Assembly: GCA_020002185.1 (NCBI GenBank)
Contig: CM034539.1
Coordinates: forward strand, 32,197,551-32,261,550
Direction: 5' to 3'
DNA length: 64,000 nt
Origin: Paraescarpia echinospica
Lineage: Eukaryota; Annelida; Polychaeta; Sabellida; Siboglinidae
Under the pieces are notes generated by a model. The model was not told where the DNA came from. It made no database searches and worked only from the letters and a program-made list of their open reading frames with translations. Position numbers and translations under genes: made by a program. Each line of letters begins with the position of its first letter. Position 1 is the first letter of the stretch. Shown here one piece after another: positions 11,291 through 24,740 of this stretch.

Positions 11291-14258
11291 AGTTCGGACA
11301 GTCACTGGAGAGTCTTAGCGACCCCCTCAAAGTGGCTTGGTGACCCAATTTTGGTTGGCGATTAAGGTGTCAACAACAGCTGGTATAATAGGGTATCTGG
11401 CTGTACGCATGCAGTAGTGTCTGAATATGAACAATTTATCTTCGCTCAGTAGATGCAGCGTGGCTGAAGTCGAGGTTGTAATATAATGAACACGCCAGTC
11501 AGAGAGTGGAGTGTTAAGTCATTTCAGCTGTCTTTGAAGTTTGGTCGAATAGCGCGCAGTAACCTTTATCTAAGATTAATGGACTTCTGCTGCCGTTTTT
11601 GGCACACACGCATTTGTAGAAACAGGGTATATCAGCGACAACATTTGGTGTCATCACGATATTTAGCAATAAACAAAACGTCAAGTCACAATGAAGCAGC
11701 ATGCGACATCAACTAGCGACAAACCGAGTCAAACACTCGCAGATAATGCCGTCAGTGTTACATATGGTTGATGTGCGTACTTCTCTTGCAAGATTATAGG
11801 TCAATCGTTTTCTATAATACACTGTATTACACATATCTACCAACCAGATTGGTTGAATTATTTAACCTATATATTGCTCAATGGAGCCAATTTGTTTTTA
11901 TAGAGTGTCATTACTTTGTTAAATGTGACTCTCCTACCGTAAGTCATTGTTTATAATAAAAACAAAGAACATTATTTATTCGGGCAATCGGTATTAGTTT
12001 CTTAAATTTAGATTTTTCTTCATCTTTTGTCTACTTTCTATTAGTTTATTATGAAGGCTTTTGATGAGATGGAGAGGCTTATTTCCTATATGCGAGACGC
12101 GGACACAATATGACAATACTACACGCAAAACTCATATATATTAACCCAGTTTATAGAACCAGCAGCAGAGCGATTTCAGCTAATTATTTTAATACTTAGC
12201 AAATGTTTCCCAATATACATCACTTGTATAAATTGCCTTGATCACGCACAGACACATACATGGAACAACGAAAATGTTTCAGAAGGCTAATGCATCTCCT
12301 GCATGCGTTGACTGAACAACATCAAAACAACAACAACGACAATATTCGGAGAGTCACCAGAACTAAGAGGGTGAACAGCACAACAATAAATGACTGGAGG
12401 AAAGGGGCCGGGGTGAAGTGAATCTCATAAGGAGAGAGAGGCAGTATTTGTGACGATTATTAATATCGTAATAGTTTCATCCATTAAAAATAATGAGCCG
12501 TACAAAGATGTACGTTAAATGCAAGTACTAATGTCACGTAGTTCAACAGCGTAAGTACTTATGTAACGAAGGAAGCATCAAAACACTGCTTTGATCAAAA
12601 TAAGGAAGTGCTCGTTCACGTATCTGTCACGTGATAACAAACAATGACTTACGGTGAGGTGACGTCACCGTTGCGATTGCTTCGAATGTACGCAAAAAAA
12701 GAAGAAGTGGAAGACCACGACAGAGATGGTAGGACTGAGTTTATAAAGGTAAATTTTGTGCGATTTGGAGGGGGTGGAGGCGGGTAATGGAGAAGTCATT
12801 GAAACAATATCGGTGTCGAAAGAAGGAACACGAAACTTCGAGGATCAGTATCGAGGTCAGACACTGGCAGCAGGAACAAAATGGACACTAGCAACTACGT
12901 CTGCATCGAATAGTTAGGCCCTAAGCACTTCCATTGAAATTCGGCTTAAATACAACTTGAAACGAACCAACGGCGTATTTAAGATTGCAAATTGAAAATT
13001 GTGTGGAGCGCAGTAGCGCATCGGTAAGACCTCCGGAGTCTCGACTGAGTGAACGCGCATTCGAATCTTGTGCGGCGGTGTCGAACCTTGAGCAAGTTCG
13101 ATTACTCTACCTTTTTTAAGACAACCAGTGGATTGTGAAATTTTTTACTTGAACTATTTAGGCGGCTATAACGCCACTACATTTTAGCATTGAACAGTAA
13201 TGGGTGCATGGGTATCTCCCCCTCGTTACACCCTGACTTGCAGTGAGCCTAGAATCGCCCCATAAACGACGCTCTCTGTTTCGTTCGATACACAAAAACA
13301 TAGCTTCCCATCCCTCCAATTTTCCGTGCAGTGCGATTCTATCAAATATTGACTTCGGTTGATTATTTTGTTGAACGTACTGACGGTGTTGGGATGAAAA
13401 ATCAGGAAACGTGACGATTCCTGGTTCAACGCCACTAGATTGGAAAAAGCGAAATTTAATTATGCAAGTTGACATCAGCTTGCTCGTCTACTTTCATGAT
13501 CTTTGGCTGAAGATGGTGAAAGGCATCGGTTGTAGATGTTATCAAGACCTTGTTGATGTTGTGATGTCTCCGTGGCAGTCGTATCAACTGCAGCCAACCC
13601 CAGAGGCGGGACCAGAGAGGGTAGGCTACTGAGGCACACAATCTCCAAATGCACATCCATTGAACCTCTCAAAAACCTCCGTTGACGGTCGAACCCAATT
13701 CACTGGCTGGGCGGGAGTTTCAGTACGTGTCCACCTTCGCCACTCCAGGAAAACGAGGGATGCTGTTGTGGAAGATTTTTCGCGGCGAAGTTCACAATTT
13801 CGGAAGCTCACCAAAAAACCTCAAATTGCACCCCATTGAAAGTCTACTAATCGGGGGTACATTCCAAATGTCTAGGGGATACACGCTACTCTAGTTCAAC
13901 TGTTACCTTAATCTATGATCATTGCCATTCTACTGTCGTTTTTGGCACAGACGCATTTGCACAGACAGTGTATGCCAGCGACGACTTTTGGTGACAGCAC
14001 AATAACGATAGCAAAACGTCAAGTCACAATGAATGCGACAGGAAGAAGGAGCAAACCGAGCCACAGTCGCTGACAGTGCTACAAATAGTTGATGTGCCTA
14101 CTGCTCTTGCAAGATTGTGTCGTTTTGACTATTTAATTTTTACGAGTCCGTGTACGGTCCTGGCATTAAACAGTTATATTTAAATAAACAGCGTTATTCT
14201 CTGACATGTATCCAGTTGTTGGCTTCAACTGTTTCAGTGATATTTATAATATTACGTT
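11291..14258. repeat. Paralogous block A (no gene)
   Basis: Resembles 45490-48215 (block B) and in part 48540-51290 (block C). Landmarks are 'catttcagctgtctttgaag' near 11520, 'caatattcggagagtcacc' near 12340, 'gaacgaaggaagcatc', and 'tcaacgccactagattgg' near 13430. It contains one copy of the 65-bp unit that is amplified at 49051-50095. The short open frames have no recognisable domain. The block ends at TACGTT, directly before the palindrome. Confidence 0.65.
13005..13085 (+). repeat. tRNA-derived SINE-like fragment
   Basis: Contains a pol III A-box-like TAGCGCATCGG at about 13014 and a B-box-like GCATTCGAATCTTG about 45 bases downstream, the usual spacing in a tRNA-derived SINE head. It is absent from the aligned part of block C, so it may be an insertion. 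It lacks a clear tail and could be a chance match. Confidence 0.35.
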
Positions 14259-14460
14259 AGTAGTATGCTCGCACATTTGGAGGGGTATCCTGCGGTGTTT
14301 AAGCGATAATCGGGAGGTTTCGAAAGCCTCCCCCCTGAGCATGAGTAGTCACGTGACCTGCGTGAGTAGTCACGTGACCTGCGCCACCTAGCGGAAAGAA
14401 GTGTACCTAAGTACCCGTAGTGCCATCTAGCGACTCGGACTTTAAAACATGTGATGTATG
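14259..14460 (+). repeat. Left terminal inverted repeat of the palindrome
   Basis: Pairs with 27775-27971. It contains the hairpin at about 14311-14331, two GTCACGTGACCTGCG repeats with E-box CACGTG, and GCCACCTAGCGG at 14383-14394, a good match to the vertebrate CTCF core on the other strand (CCGCTAGGTGGC). Confidence 0.7.
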
Positions 14461-15405
14461 TATGTATGTATGAAGAATTAGTACTAAGGGAATAACTATT
14501 AAAACTCACAGTTTGAAAGTTGATTAGGTTGTTAATGATAACGAGGAGTGTAGAGAGGTATTAGTTGTGTATGAATGCACGTGTATGTGAGGGGTGTGTA
14601 TGAATGTGCGTGTATGAAAGAACTAACGAAACACAAGAGTATACGAGTGCACACGTATTTTATTGACGAATGATACAAGCATATAATATGAAACCGTGTT
14701 TTATTAAGCGAAGTACTTGTGGGTGAGTGAACACCACGACAGAGGTCGTGAGCTTAGGGGTCAATACGACCACGCCAGTGGCTCGTGGGATGACGATGAT
14801 GGTACGACTTACGGGTGAGTGAACACCGCGTCAGAGGTCGTGAGCTTACGGGTGTGTGACCACCGCGCCATAGGCTCGCAAAGTGAGTAGTCACGTGACC
14901 TGCGCCACCTAGCGGAAAGAAGTGTACCTAAGCGCCCGTAGTGCCACCTAGCGACTCGGTCTTTAAAACATGTGATGTATGTATGTATGAAGAATTAGTA
15001 CTAAGGGAATAACTATTAAAACTCACAGTTTGAAAGTTGATTAGGTTGTTAATGATACCGAGGAGTGTAGAGAGGTATTAGTTGTGTATGAATGCACGTG
15101 TATGTGAGGGGTGTGTATGAATGTGCGTGTATGAAAGAACTAACGAAACACAAGAGTATACGAGTGCACACGTATTTTATTGACGAATGATACAAGCATA
15201 TAATATGAAACCGTGTTTTATTAAGCGAAGTACTTGTGGGTGAGTGAACACCACGACAGAGGTCGTGAGCTTAGGGGTCAATACGACCACGCCAGTGGCT
15301 CGTGGGATGACGATGATGGTACGACTTACGGGTGAGTGAACACCGCGTCAGAGGTCGTGAGCTTACGGGTGTGTGACCACCGCGCCACCGCGCCATAGGC
15401 TCGAA
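14364..15405. repeat. 521-bp tandem duplication in the left arm
   Basis: 14364-14884 is repeated directly at 14885-15405, both starting GAGTAGTCACGTGACCTGCG. Each copy includes the reverse complement of the 3'-UTR block that follows the gene in the right arm ('aacgaaacacaagagtatacg' and the TTTATT complement of AATAAA). The right arm has no such duplication. Confidence 0.8.
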
Positions 15406-15619
15406 TCGTTAATGACGATGATTGGGCGGGGGCACCCATGGGAAAATTCTAAGATGGCGCCCATCTCCACGTGACCTACCCCCTGGAGGAAAGAAGTGTA
15501 AGCAGTAAGGAGGTAAAGAAAAGCACAAGAAGGGACAAGACAAGCTGAAGCACAGTACACACTAGATGAGAAGGAGGTAAAGAAAGCCACCAAAAGAGAT
15601 TAGAAAAGCTCAAGCACAG

Positions 15620-16370
15620 AAGGGAGAAAGAGGATGATAGGAAGGCAGAGGAGGCGAGGAAAGAGAGGAGAGGGAGACAGAGGAGGATAGGAAGGCAGAG
15701 GAGGCGAGGAGAGAGAGGAGAGGGAAACAGAGGAGGATAGGAAGGCAGAGAAGGCGAGGAAAGAGAGGAGAGGGAGACAGAGGATGATAGGAAGGCAGAG
15801 GAGGCGAGGAAAGAGAGGAGAGGGAGACAGAGGAGGATAGGAAGGCAGAGAAGGCGAGGAGAGAGAGGAGAGGGAGACAGAGGAGGATAGGAAGGCAGAG
15901 AAGGCGAGGAGAGAGAGGAGAGGGAGACAGAGGATGATAGGAAGGCAGAGAAGGCGAGGAAAGAGAGGAGAGGGAGACAGAGGAGGATAGGAAGGCAGAG
16001 GAGGCGAGGAAAGAGAGGAGAGGGAAACAGAGGAGGATAGGAAGGCAGAGAAGGCGAGGAAAGAGAGGAGAGGGAGACAGAGGAGGATAGGAAGGCAGAG
16101 AAGGCGAGGAAAGAAAGGAGAGGGAGACAGAGGAGGATAGGAAGGCAGAGAAGGCGAGGAGAGAGAGAGGAGAAGGAGATAGAGGAGGATAGGAAGGCAG
16201 AGAAGGCGAGGAAAGAGAGGAGAGGGAGACAGAGGAGGATAGGAAGGCAGAGAAGGCGAGGAGAGAGAGAGGAGAAGGAGATAGAGGAGGATAGGAAGGC
16301 AGAGAAGGCGAGGAGAGAGAGGAGAGGGAGACAGAGGAGGATAGGAAGGCAGAGAAGGCGAGGAAATACT
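15620..16370. repeat. 50-bp GA-rich minisatellite, left arm
   Basis: About 15 copies of a unit containing 'aggaggataggaaggcagag'. It lies in the position of intron 1 of the arm gene. The long minus-strand frame across it (Leu/Ser/Pro repeats) is a product of a period that breaks no frame. Confidence 0.9.
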
Positions 16371-16422
16371 TGGGAGGTCAATCGTATGTCAAGCGATACA
16401 ATACAAAGTTTGCAGCACTTAC

Positions 16423-16462
16423 TTGTTGGAAACATATAATATTCATCTTGTTCTCGGGACAT
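16423..16462 (-). pseudogene. Exon 1 of the arm gene, left-arm copy; downstream exons missing
   Basis: Mirror of 26063-26102: ATG, then MSREQDEYYMFPT, ending at a GTAAGT donor, with one substitution relative to the right arm (E for G). Reading outward there is the GA minisatellite and then sequence matching the 3'-UTR, but no equivalents of exons 2-4. This copy therefore keeps its promoter and first exon but cannot make the protein. The frame stays open through the intron only because of the minisatellite. Confidence 0.6.
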
Positions 16463-16558
16463 GCCTTGTCGTGAGCGCTCGCCATCTTAAGCAGTCGGAG
16501 TGAAGTTGCGTTGTTCGAAGTCGGTAGAAAGTAATATGCTCCACTAGAGTTTTGTTAG

Positions 16559-16566
16559 GTTTATAT
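16559..16566 (-). promoter_or_regulatory. TATA box, left-arm copy
   Basis: Mirror of the TATATAAA at 25958-25965, facing outward (minus strand) about 75 bases upstream of the left-arm exon 1 ATG. Confidence 0.5.
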
Positions 16567-16834
16567 ACACAAACCCGATATAGGCGTTAAGTCTTTTCAA
16601 TCACGAGACTGTACAAACAATGGAGTCACGAGTTGAACTCCGCTCTCTGCCCGTACTCGTTAGCGGGTGCAGTATGAGATAAGCCGCGTGACTCGACACT
16701 CACGAGAAGCCACTACGCTACGTCCATCCATACACGTGTTCCAACTTCCAACAGTTTACTTACCACAATTCTCATTCTTCAAACTGTCATATACATCTTG
16801 TGTCACAGGTGCTCGTTAGCGGGTGCATTCCGTA

Positions 16835-18545
16835 CATGGTCTAGTCTGTTACATGTTTGCCTTCCATACATGGTCTAGCTTGTTACATGTCTGCCTTCCA
16901 TACATGGTCTAGCTTGTTACATGTTTGCCTTCCATACATGGTCTAGCTTGTTACATGTTTGCCTTCCATACATGGTCTAGCCTGGTACATGTTTGCCTTT
17001 CGTACATGGTCTAGCTTGTTACATGTCTGCCTTCCATACATGGTCTAGCTTGTTACATGTTTGCCTTCCATACATGGTCTAGCTTGTTACATGTTTGCCT
17101 TCCATACATGGTCTAGCTTGTTACATGTTTGCCTTCCATACATGGTCTAGCTTGTTACATGTTTGCCTTCCATACATGGTCTAGCCTGGTACATGTTTGC
17201 CTTTCGTACATGGTCTAGCTTGTTACATGTCTGCCTTCCATACATGGTCTAGCTTGTTACATGTTTGCCTTCCATACATGGTCTAGCTTGTTACATGTTT
17301 GCCTTCCATACATGGTCTAGCTTGTTACATGTTTGCCTTCCATACATGGTCTAGCCTGGTACATGTTTGCCTTTCGTACATGGTCTAGCTTGTTAAATGT
17401 CTGCCTTCCATACATGGTCTAGCTTGTTACATGTTTGCCTTCCATACATGGTCTAGCCTGGTACATGTTTGCCTTTCGTACATGGACTAGCCTGGTACAT
17501 GTTTGCCTTTCGTACATGGACTAGCTTGTTACATGTTTGCCTTCCGTACATGGATTAGCTTGTTACATGTTTGCCTTTCGTACATGGACTAGCTTGTTAC
17601 ATGTTTGCCTTCCGTACATGGACTAGCTTGTTACATGTTTGCCTTCCGTACATGGACTAGCTTGTTACATGTCTGCCTTCTATACATGGACTAGCTTGTT
17701 ACATGTTTGCCTTCCATACATGGTCTAGCTTGTTACATGTTTGCCTTCCGTACATGGTCTAGCTTGTTACATGTTTGCCTTCCGTACATGGTCTAGCCTG
17801 TTACATATTTGCCTTCCGTACATGGTCTAGCTTGTTACATATTTGCCTTCCATACATGGACTAGCTTGTTACATATTTGCCTTCCGTACATGGTCTAGCT
17901 TGTTACATATTTGCCTTCCGTACATGGACTAGCTTGTTACATGTTTGCCTTCCATACATGGACTAGCTTGTTACATATTTGCCTTCCGTACATGGTCTAG
18001 CTTGTTACATATTTGCCTTCCGTACATGGACTAGCTTGTTACATATTTGCCTTCCATACATGGTTTAGCTTGTTACATGTTTGCCTTCCGTACATGGTCT
18101 AGCTTGTTACATGTTTGCCTTCCGTACATGGATTAGTTTGTTACATGTTTGCCTTCCGTACATGAACTAGCTTGTTACATGTTTGCCTTCCATACATGGA
18201 CTAGCTTGTTACAGGTCTGCATTTCATACATGGTCTAGCTTGTTACATGTTTGCCTTCCGTACATGGTCTAGCTTGTTACATGTTTGCCTTCCGTACATG
18301 GATTAGCTTGTTACATGTTTGCCTTCCATACATGGACTAGCTTGTTACAGGTCTGCCTTTCATACATGGTCTAGCTTGTTACATGTTTGCCTTCCGTACA
18401 TGGACTAGCTTGTTACATGTTTGCCTTCCATACATGGACTAGCTTGTTACAGGTCTGCCTTTCATACATGGTCTAGCTTGTTACATGTTTGCCTTCCGTA
18501 CATGGACTAGCTTGTTACATGTTTGCCTTCCATACATGGTCTAGC
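16835..18545. repeat. 34-bp minisatellite, left arm
   Basis: About 50 copies of a 34-bp unit containing 'tacatggtctagcttgttac' and 'atgtttgccttcc'. The right-arm array at 25120-25735 has only about 18 copies, so the arms have changed length independently. Confidence 0.95.
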
Positions 18546-18549
18546 TTGG

Positions 18550-18925
18550 CGGAAAGTGAAGGAGCTAGTGTCTGCTGCTGAGGGGGAATTAGCCTGTCAC
18601 GGGACCGACCTCCTAGTGGAAGTAGTACCACCTGGCGGGTAATGAAGGAGTAATGAGGGAATATTAAAGGCTAATTGACGTAGACTGTGTCTGCTGATAT
18701 ATATATATCACTCTGGGCTGGAGCACTCATGGGGAAATTCTAAGATGGTGCCCGCCTCCACGTGACCTACCCCCTGGAGGAAAGAAGTGTAAGTAGTAAG
18801 GATATTTTATTTGCTATTTTGTTTGTATGACTGCCAGTTTAAATGGTTATTTATTATGATGCCTAAAAATTGAAATTGATGGCACATTCATTCTGTCATG
18901 CATTGTCCGACATGTCCTGTCTCCC
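18550..18925. other. Unique block between minisatellites, left arm
   Basis: Contains 'ggaggaaagaagtgtaagtagtaagg', 'ctccacgtgacctaccccctgg' (E-box CACGTG) and a short TATATATATATA. Its inverted twin at 24730-25115 is almost identical. No gene is seen. Confidence 0.7.
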
Positions 18926-20470
18926 TTGTAACACTTTGTCGTGATTGCCCAAAGACACACAACTCCCATGTAACACTTTGTGTCACTATTGCCCAAAGAC
19001 CCCCACTCCAATATAACACTTTGTGTCACTATTGCCCAAAGACCCCACTCCCATGTAACCTTTGTGACTATTGCCCAAAGTCCCCCACTCGAATGTAACA
19101 CTTTGTGTCACTATTGCCCAAAGACCCCCACTCCCATGTAACCTTTGTCACTATTGCCCCAAAACCCCCACTCCCGTGTAACACTTTGTCACTATTGCCC
19201 AAAGACTCCACCCCCATGTAACACTGTCACTATTGCCCAAAGACCCACACTCCCATGTAACACGTTGTCACTATTGCCCAAAGACCCCACTCCCATGTAC
19301 CACTTTGTCACGATTGCCCAAAGACCCCCACTCCCCCTTGTCACTATTGCCCAAAGACCCCACTCCCATGTAACACTGTCACTATTGCCCAAAGACCCAC
19401 ACTCCCATATAACACTTTGTTACAAGTCCCCCACTCCCATGTACCACTATGTCACTATTGCCCAAAGACCCCAACTCCCAAGTAACACTTTGTCACTATT
19501 GCCCAAAGACTCCACCCCCATGTAACACTGTCACTATTGCCCAAAGACCCACACTCCCATGTAACACGTTGTCACTATTGCCCAAAGACCCCACTCCCAT
19601 GTACCACTTTGTCACGATTGCCCAAAGACCCCCACTCCCCCTTGTCACTATTGCCCAAAGACCCCACTCCCATGTAACACTGTCACTATTGCCCAAAGAC
19701 CCACACTCCCATATAACACTTTGTTACAAGTCCCCCACTCCCATGTACCACTATGTCACTATTGCCCAAAGACCCCAACTCCCAAGTAACACCTTGTCAC
19801 TATTGCCAAAAGACCCCACTCCCATGTAACACGTTGTCACTATTGCCCAAAGATCCCCACTCGAATGTAACACTTTGTGTAACTATTGTCCAAAGACCCC
19901 CACTCCCATGTAACCTTTGTCACTTTTGCCCAAAACCCCCCACTCCCATGTAACACTTTGTCACTATTGCCCAAAGACCCCACCCCCATGTAACACTGTC
20001 ACTATTGCCCAAAGACCCACACTTCCATGTAACACGTTGTCACTATTGCCCAAAGACCCCACTCCCATGTACCACTTTGTCACGATTGCCCAAAGACCCC
20101 CACTCCCCCTTGTCACTATTGTCCAAAGACCCCCACTCCCATGTAACACTGTCACTATTGCCCAAAGATCCACACTCCCATATAACACTTTGTTACAAGA
20201 CCCCCACTCCCATGTACCACTATGTCACTATTACCCAAAGACCCCAACTCCCAAGTAACACCTTGTCACTATTGCCAAAATACCCCACTCCTATGTAACA
20301 CGTTGTCACTATTGCCCAAAGACCCCCACTCCCACGTACCACTTTGTCACTATTGCCCAAAGACCCCCACTCCCATGTAACACTTTGTCACAAGACCCCA
20401 CTCCCATGTACCACTATGTCACTATTGCTCAAAGAGCCCCAATTCCATGTAACACTTTGTTACAAGACCC
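18925..20470. repeat. About 42-bp minisatellite, left arm
   Basis: Units of 'cactattgcccaaagacccc' plus 'actcccatgtaacactttgt', with a higher-order period of 304 bp visible as near-identical blocks at 19145-19450 and 19449-19754. All open frames here (Pro/His/Thr-rich) are repeat artefacts. Confidence 0.95.
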
Positions 20471-20938
20471 CCACACAGCTCCATAACAGTCTCACACAGC
20501 TTCCTGACAGTCCCACATAGTTCCTGACAGTCCCACACAGCTCCCGGACAGTACCACACAGTTCGTTCCCTGTCAGTCCCACACAGCTCCCTGACAGTCT
20601 CACACAGCTCCCTGACAGTCCCATACTGCTCCTGACAGTCACACACAGTTCCCTGACAATCACACACAGCTCCTGGCAGTCCAAAACAGCTCCGTGACAG
20701 TACCACAGAGCTACCTGACAGTCCCACTCAGCTCCTGGCTGTCCCACACAGCTCCCTGACAGTCCCACACAACTGCATAACAGTCTCACACAGCTTCCTG
20801 ACAGTCCCACACAGTTCCTGACAATCCCACACAGCTCCCTGACAGTACCACACAGCTCACTTACAGTCCCACACAGCTCCCTGACAGTCACAAACAGCTC
20901 CTGACAGTCACACACACACAGCTCCTGACAGTCCCACA
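20470..20938. repeat. 21-bp minisatellite, left arm
   Basis: Units of 'cacacagctccctgacagtcc'. The mirror array at 21250-23495 is several times longer. Confidence 0.95.
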
Positions 20939-21245
20939 CAGGAAGGGCGGCGGCGAGGGCGGGTGGGGACGGCGACGGTGGGTGGGTGCATGCGTGCGTG
21001 CATGCGTGTAAGGCTAGGACACCACAGTAGAACTCACAAAATTTCACTCTTTGGACAGTAGAACTCACAAAATACGTACATACACATACATACATAACTA
21101 CCCACGGCGGCGAGGGCAGGTGGGTCCACTACTTACACCTCTTTCCTCCAGGGGGTAGATCACGTGGAGATGGACGCCATCTTAGAATTTCACAGATTAC
21201 ACTTGCCTCATCATCATCGTCGTCGTCATCGGACATGGTCGTGAA
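20939..21245. other. Unpaired centre of the palindrome
   Basis: About 300 bp between the two 21-bp arrays. It holds GC-rich 'ggcggcgagggcgggtgg', a duplicated 'acagtagaactcacaaaat', and at 21137-21195 a third, inverted copy of the motif 'tttcctccagggggtag...cacgtggag'. The spacer is short and unique, so a full hairpin is geometrically possible. No gene is seen. Confidence 0.6.
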
Positions 21246-21249
21246 GCTA

Positions 21250-23495
21250 AGTCGGTGGGACTGTCAGGAGCTGTGTGTGACTGTCTGGAGCTGTGTGGGA
21301 CTGTCAGGGAATTGTGTAGTACTGTCGGGGAGCTGTGTGTGTGTGTGTGACTGTCAGGGAGCTGTGTGGGACTGTCAGGAAATTGTGTGGTACTTTCAGA
21401 GATCAGTGTGGGACTGTCACGGAGCTGTGTGGTACTGTCAGGGAGCTGTATGGGACTGACGAGGAACTGTGTGGTACTGTCAGGGAGCTATGTGGTACTG
21501 TCGGGGAGCTGTGTGGGACTGTCAGGAGTTTGTGTGACTGTCGGGTAACTGTGTGGGGCTGTCAGGGAACTGTGTGTGACTGTCGGAAGCTGTGTGGGAC
21601 TGTCAGGGAGCTGTGTGTGACTGTCAGGAGCTGTGCCTGACTGTCATGAGCTGTATGGGAATGTCAGGGAGTTGTGTGTGACTGTCAGGGAGCTGTGTGG
21701 GACTGTCAGGGAGCTGTGTGGGGCTGTCAGAGAGCTGTGTGGGGCTGTCAAGAATTGTATGGGACAGTCAGGGAATTGTGTGGGACTGTCAGGAGCTGTG
21801 TGGGACTGCCAGGAACTGTGTGGGACTGTCAGGAATCTGTGTAATACTGTTATGGAGCTGTGTGGAGTTTTGTGTGACTGTCGGGTAACTGTGTGGGACT
21901 GTCAGGGAACTGTGTGTGACTGTCGGAAGCTGTGTGGGACTGTCAGGGAGCTGTGTGTGACTGTCAGGAGCTGTGCCTGACTGTCATGAGCTGTATGGGA
22001 ATGTCAGGGAGTTGTGTGTGACTGTCAGGGAGCTGCGTGTGACTGTCAGGGAGCTGTGTGGGACTGTCAGGGAGCTGTGTGGGGCTGTCAGAGAGCTGTG
22101 TGTGTGTCTGTCAAGAATTGTATGGGACAGTCAGGGAATTGTGTGGGACTGTCAGGAGCTGTGTGGGACTGCCAGGAACTGTGTGGGACTGTCAGGAAGC
22201 TGTGTAATACTGTTATGGAGCTGTGTGGAGTTTTGTGTGACTGTCGGGTAACTGTGTGGGACTGTCAGGGAACTGTGTGTGACTGTCGGAAGCTGTGTGG
22301 GACTGTCAGGGAGCTGTGTGTGACTGTCAGGAGCTGTACCTGACTATCATGAGCTGTATGGGAATGTCAGGGAGTTGTGTGGGACTGTCAGGGAGCTGTG
22401 TGGGACTGTCAGGGAGCTGTGTGGGACTGACAGGGAACGAACTGTGTGGTACTGTCAGGGAGCTGTGTTTGACTGTCAAGAGTTGTGTGGGACTGTAAGG
22501 GAACTGTGTGTGACTGTCAGGAGCTGTGTGTGTGACGGTCAGGAGCTGTGTGGGACTGTCAGGGAGCTGTGTGTGACTGTCAGGGAATTGTGTGGTACTG
22601 CCGGGGAGCTGTTTGTGACTGTCATGGAGCTGTGTGGGACTGTCAGGGAATTGTGTAGTACTTTCAGGGAGCTGTGTGGGACTGTCGGGAAGCTGTGTGG
22701 GACTGCCGGGAACTGTGTGGGACTGTCATGGAGCTGTGTGGGACTGCCAGGTACTGTGTGGGACTGTCAGGAAGCTGTGTAATATTGTTATGGAGCTGTG
22801 TGGGACTGTCAGGAGTTTTGTGTGACTGTCGGGTAACTGTGTGGGACTGTCAGGGAACTGCGTGTGACTGTCGGAAGCTGTGTGGGACTGTCAGGGAGCT
22901 GTGTGTGACTGTCAGGAGCTGTGCCTGACTGTCATGAGCCACTGTCATGAGGGAATGTCAGGGAGTTGTGTATGACTGTCAGGGAGCTGTGTGGGACTGT
23001 CAGGGATGGGACAGTCAGGGAACTGTGTGGGACTGTCAGGAGCTGTGTGTGTGTGACTGTCAGGAGCTGTGTGGGACTGTCAGGGAGCTGTGTGAGACTG
23101 TAAGTGAGCTGTGTGGTACTGTCAGGGAGCTGTGTGGGATTGTCAGGAACTGTGTGGGACTGTCAGGAAGCTGTGTGAGACTGTTATGCAGTTGTGTGGG
23201 ACTGTCAGGGAGCTGTGTGGGACTGCCAGGAGCTGTGTGGGACTGTCAGGTAGCTGTGTGGTACTGTCAGGGAGCTGTTTTGGACTGTCAGGAGCTGTGT
23301 GTGATTGTCAGGGAGCTGTGTGTGACTGTCAGGAGCTGTATGGGACTGTCAGGGAGCTGTGTGAGACTGTCAGGGAGCTGTGTGGGACTGACAGGGAACG
23401 AACTGTGTGGTACTGTCCGGGAGCTGTGTGGGACTGTCAGGAACTATGTGGGACTGTCAGGAAGCTGTGTGAGACTGTTATGGAGCTGTGTGGGG
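21250..23495. repeat. 21-bp minisatellite, right arm
   Basis: About 100 copies of 'ctgtgtgggactgtcaggga', with nested larger duplications of about 310-330 bp. The Cys/Val/Gly ORFs are artefacts. Confidence 0.95.
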
Positions 23496-24740
23496 GTCTT
23501 GTAACAAAGTGTTACATGGAATTGGGGGTCTTTGAGCAATAGTGACATAGTGGTACATGGGAGTGGGGGTCTTGTGACAAAGTGTTACATGGGAGTGGGG
23601 GTCTTTGGGCAATAGTGACAAAGTGGTACATGGGAGTGGGGGTCTTTGGGCAATAGTGACAACGTGTTACATAGGAGTGGGGTATTTTGGCAATAGTGAC
23701 AAGGTGTTACTTGGGAGTTGGGATCTTTGGGTAATAGTGACATAGTGGTACATGTGAGTGGGGGTCTTGTAACAAAGTGTTATATGGGAGTGTGGGTCTT
23801 TGGGCAATAGTGACAGTGTTACATGGGAGTGGGGGTCTTTGGGCAATAGTGACAAGGGGGAGTGGGGGTCTTTGGGCAATCGTGACAAAGTGGTACATGG
23901 GAGTGGGGTCTTTGGGCAATAGTGACAACGTGTTACATGCGAGTGTGGGTCTTTGGGCAATAGTGACAGTGTTACATGGGGGTGGAGTCTTTGGGCAATA
24001 GTGACAAAGTGTTACATGGGAGTGGGGGGTTTTGGGCAATAGTGACAAAGGTTACATGGGAGTGGGGGTCTTTGGACAATAGTTACACAAAGTGTTACAT
24101 TCGAGTGGGGGTCTTTGGGCAATAGTGACAACGTGTTACATGGGAGTGGGGTCTTTTGGCAATAGTGACAAGGTGTTACTTGGGAGTTGGGGTCTTTGGG
24201 CAATAGTGACGTAGTGGTACATGGGAGTGGGGGACTTGTAACAAAGTGTTATATGGGAGTGTGGGTCTTTGGGCAATAGTGACAGTGTTACATGGGAGTG
24301 GGGGTCTTTGGGCAATAGTGACAAGGGGGAGTGGGTGTCTTTGGGCAATTGTGACAAAGTGGTACATGGGAGTGGGGTCTTTGGGCTATAGTGACAACGT
24401 GTTACATGGGAGTGTGGGTCTTTGGGCAATAGTGACAGTGTTACATGGGGGTGGAGTCTTTGGGCAATAGTGACAAAGTGTTACATGGGAGTGGGGTTTT
24501 TTGGGCAATAGTGACAAAGGTTACATGGGAGTGGGGGTCTTTGGGCAATAGTGACACAAAGTGTTACATTCGAGTGGGGGACTTTGGGCAATAGTCACAA
24601 AGGTTACATGGGAGTAGGGGTCTTTGGGCAATAGTGACACAAAGTGTTATATTGGAGTGGGGGTCTTTGGGCAATAGTGACACAAAGTGTTACATGGGAG
24701 TTGTGTGTCTTTGGGCAATCACGACAAAGTGTTACAAGGG
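23495..24740. repeat. About 42-bp minisatellite, right arm
   Basis: Reverse complement of the 18925-20470 array, with a different copy number. Confidence 0.95.

Noticed and set aside
15476..16462. 328-codon minus-strand ORF rich in Leu, Ser and Pro
   Set aside because: Only its first 13 codons belong to exon 1 of the arm gene. The rest is the GA minisatellite in an intron, open because its composition avoids stops.
16835..18545. Possible CRISPR array or protein repeat in the 34-bp array
   Set aside because: The period has no spacers, and open frames do not persist across units.
18925..24740. Many ORFs of 60-210 codons with PKTPHSHVTL-like and GTVRELCGTV-like repeats
   Set aside because: They are translations of the minisatellites, occur on both strands and several frames, and have no promoter or splice context.
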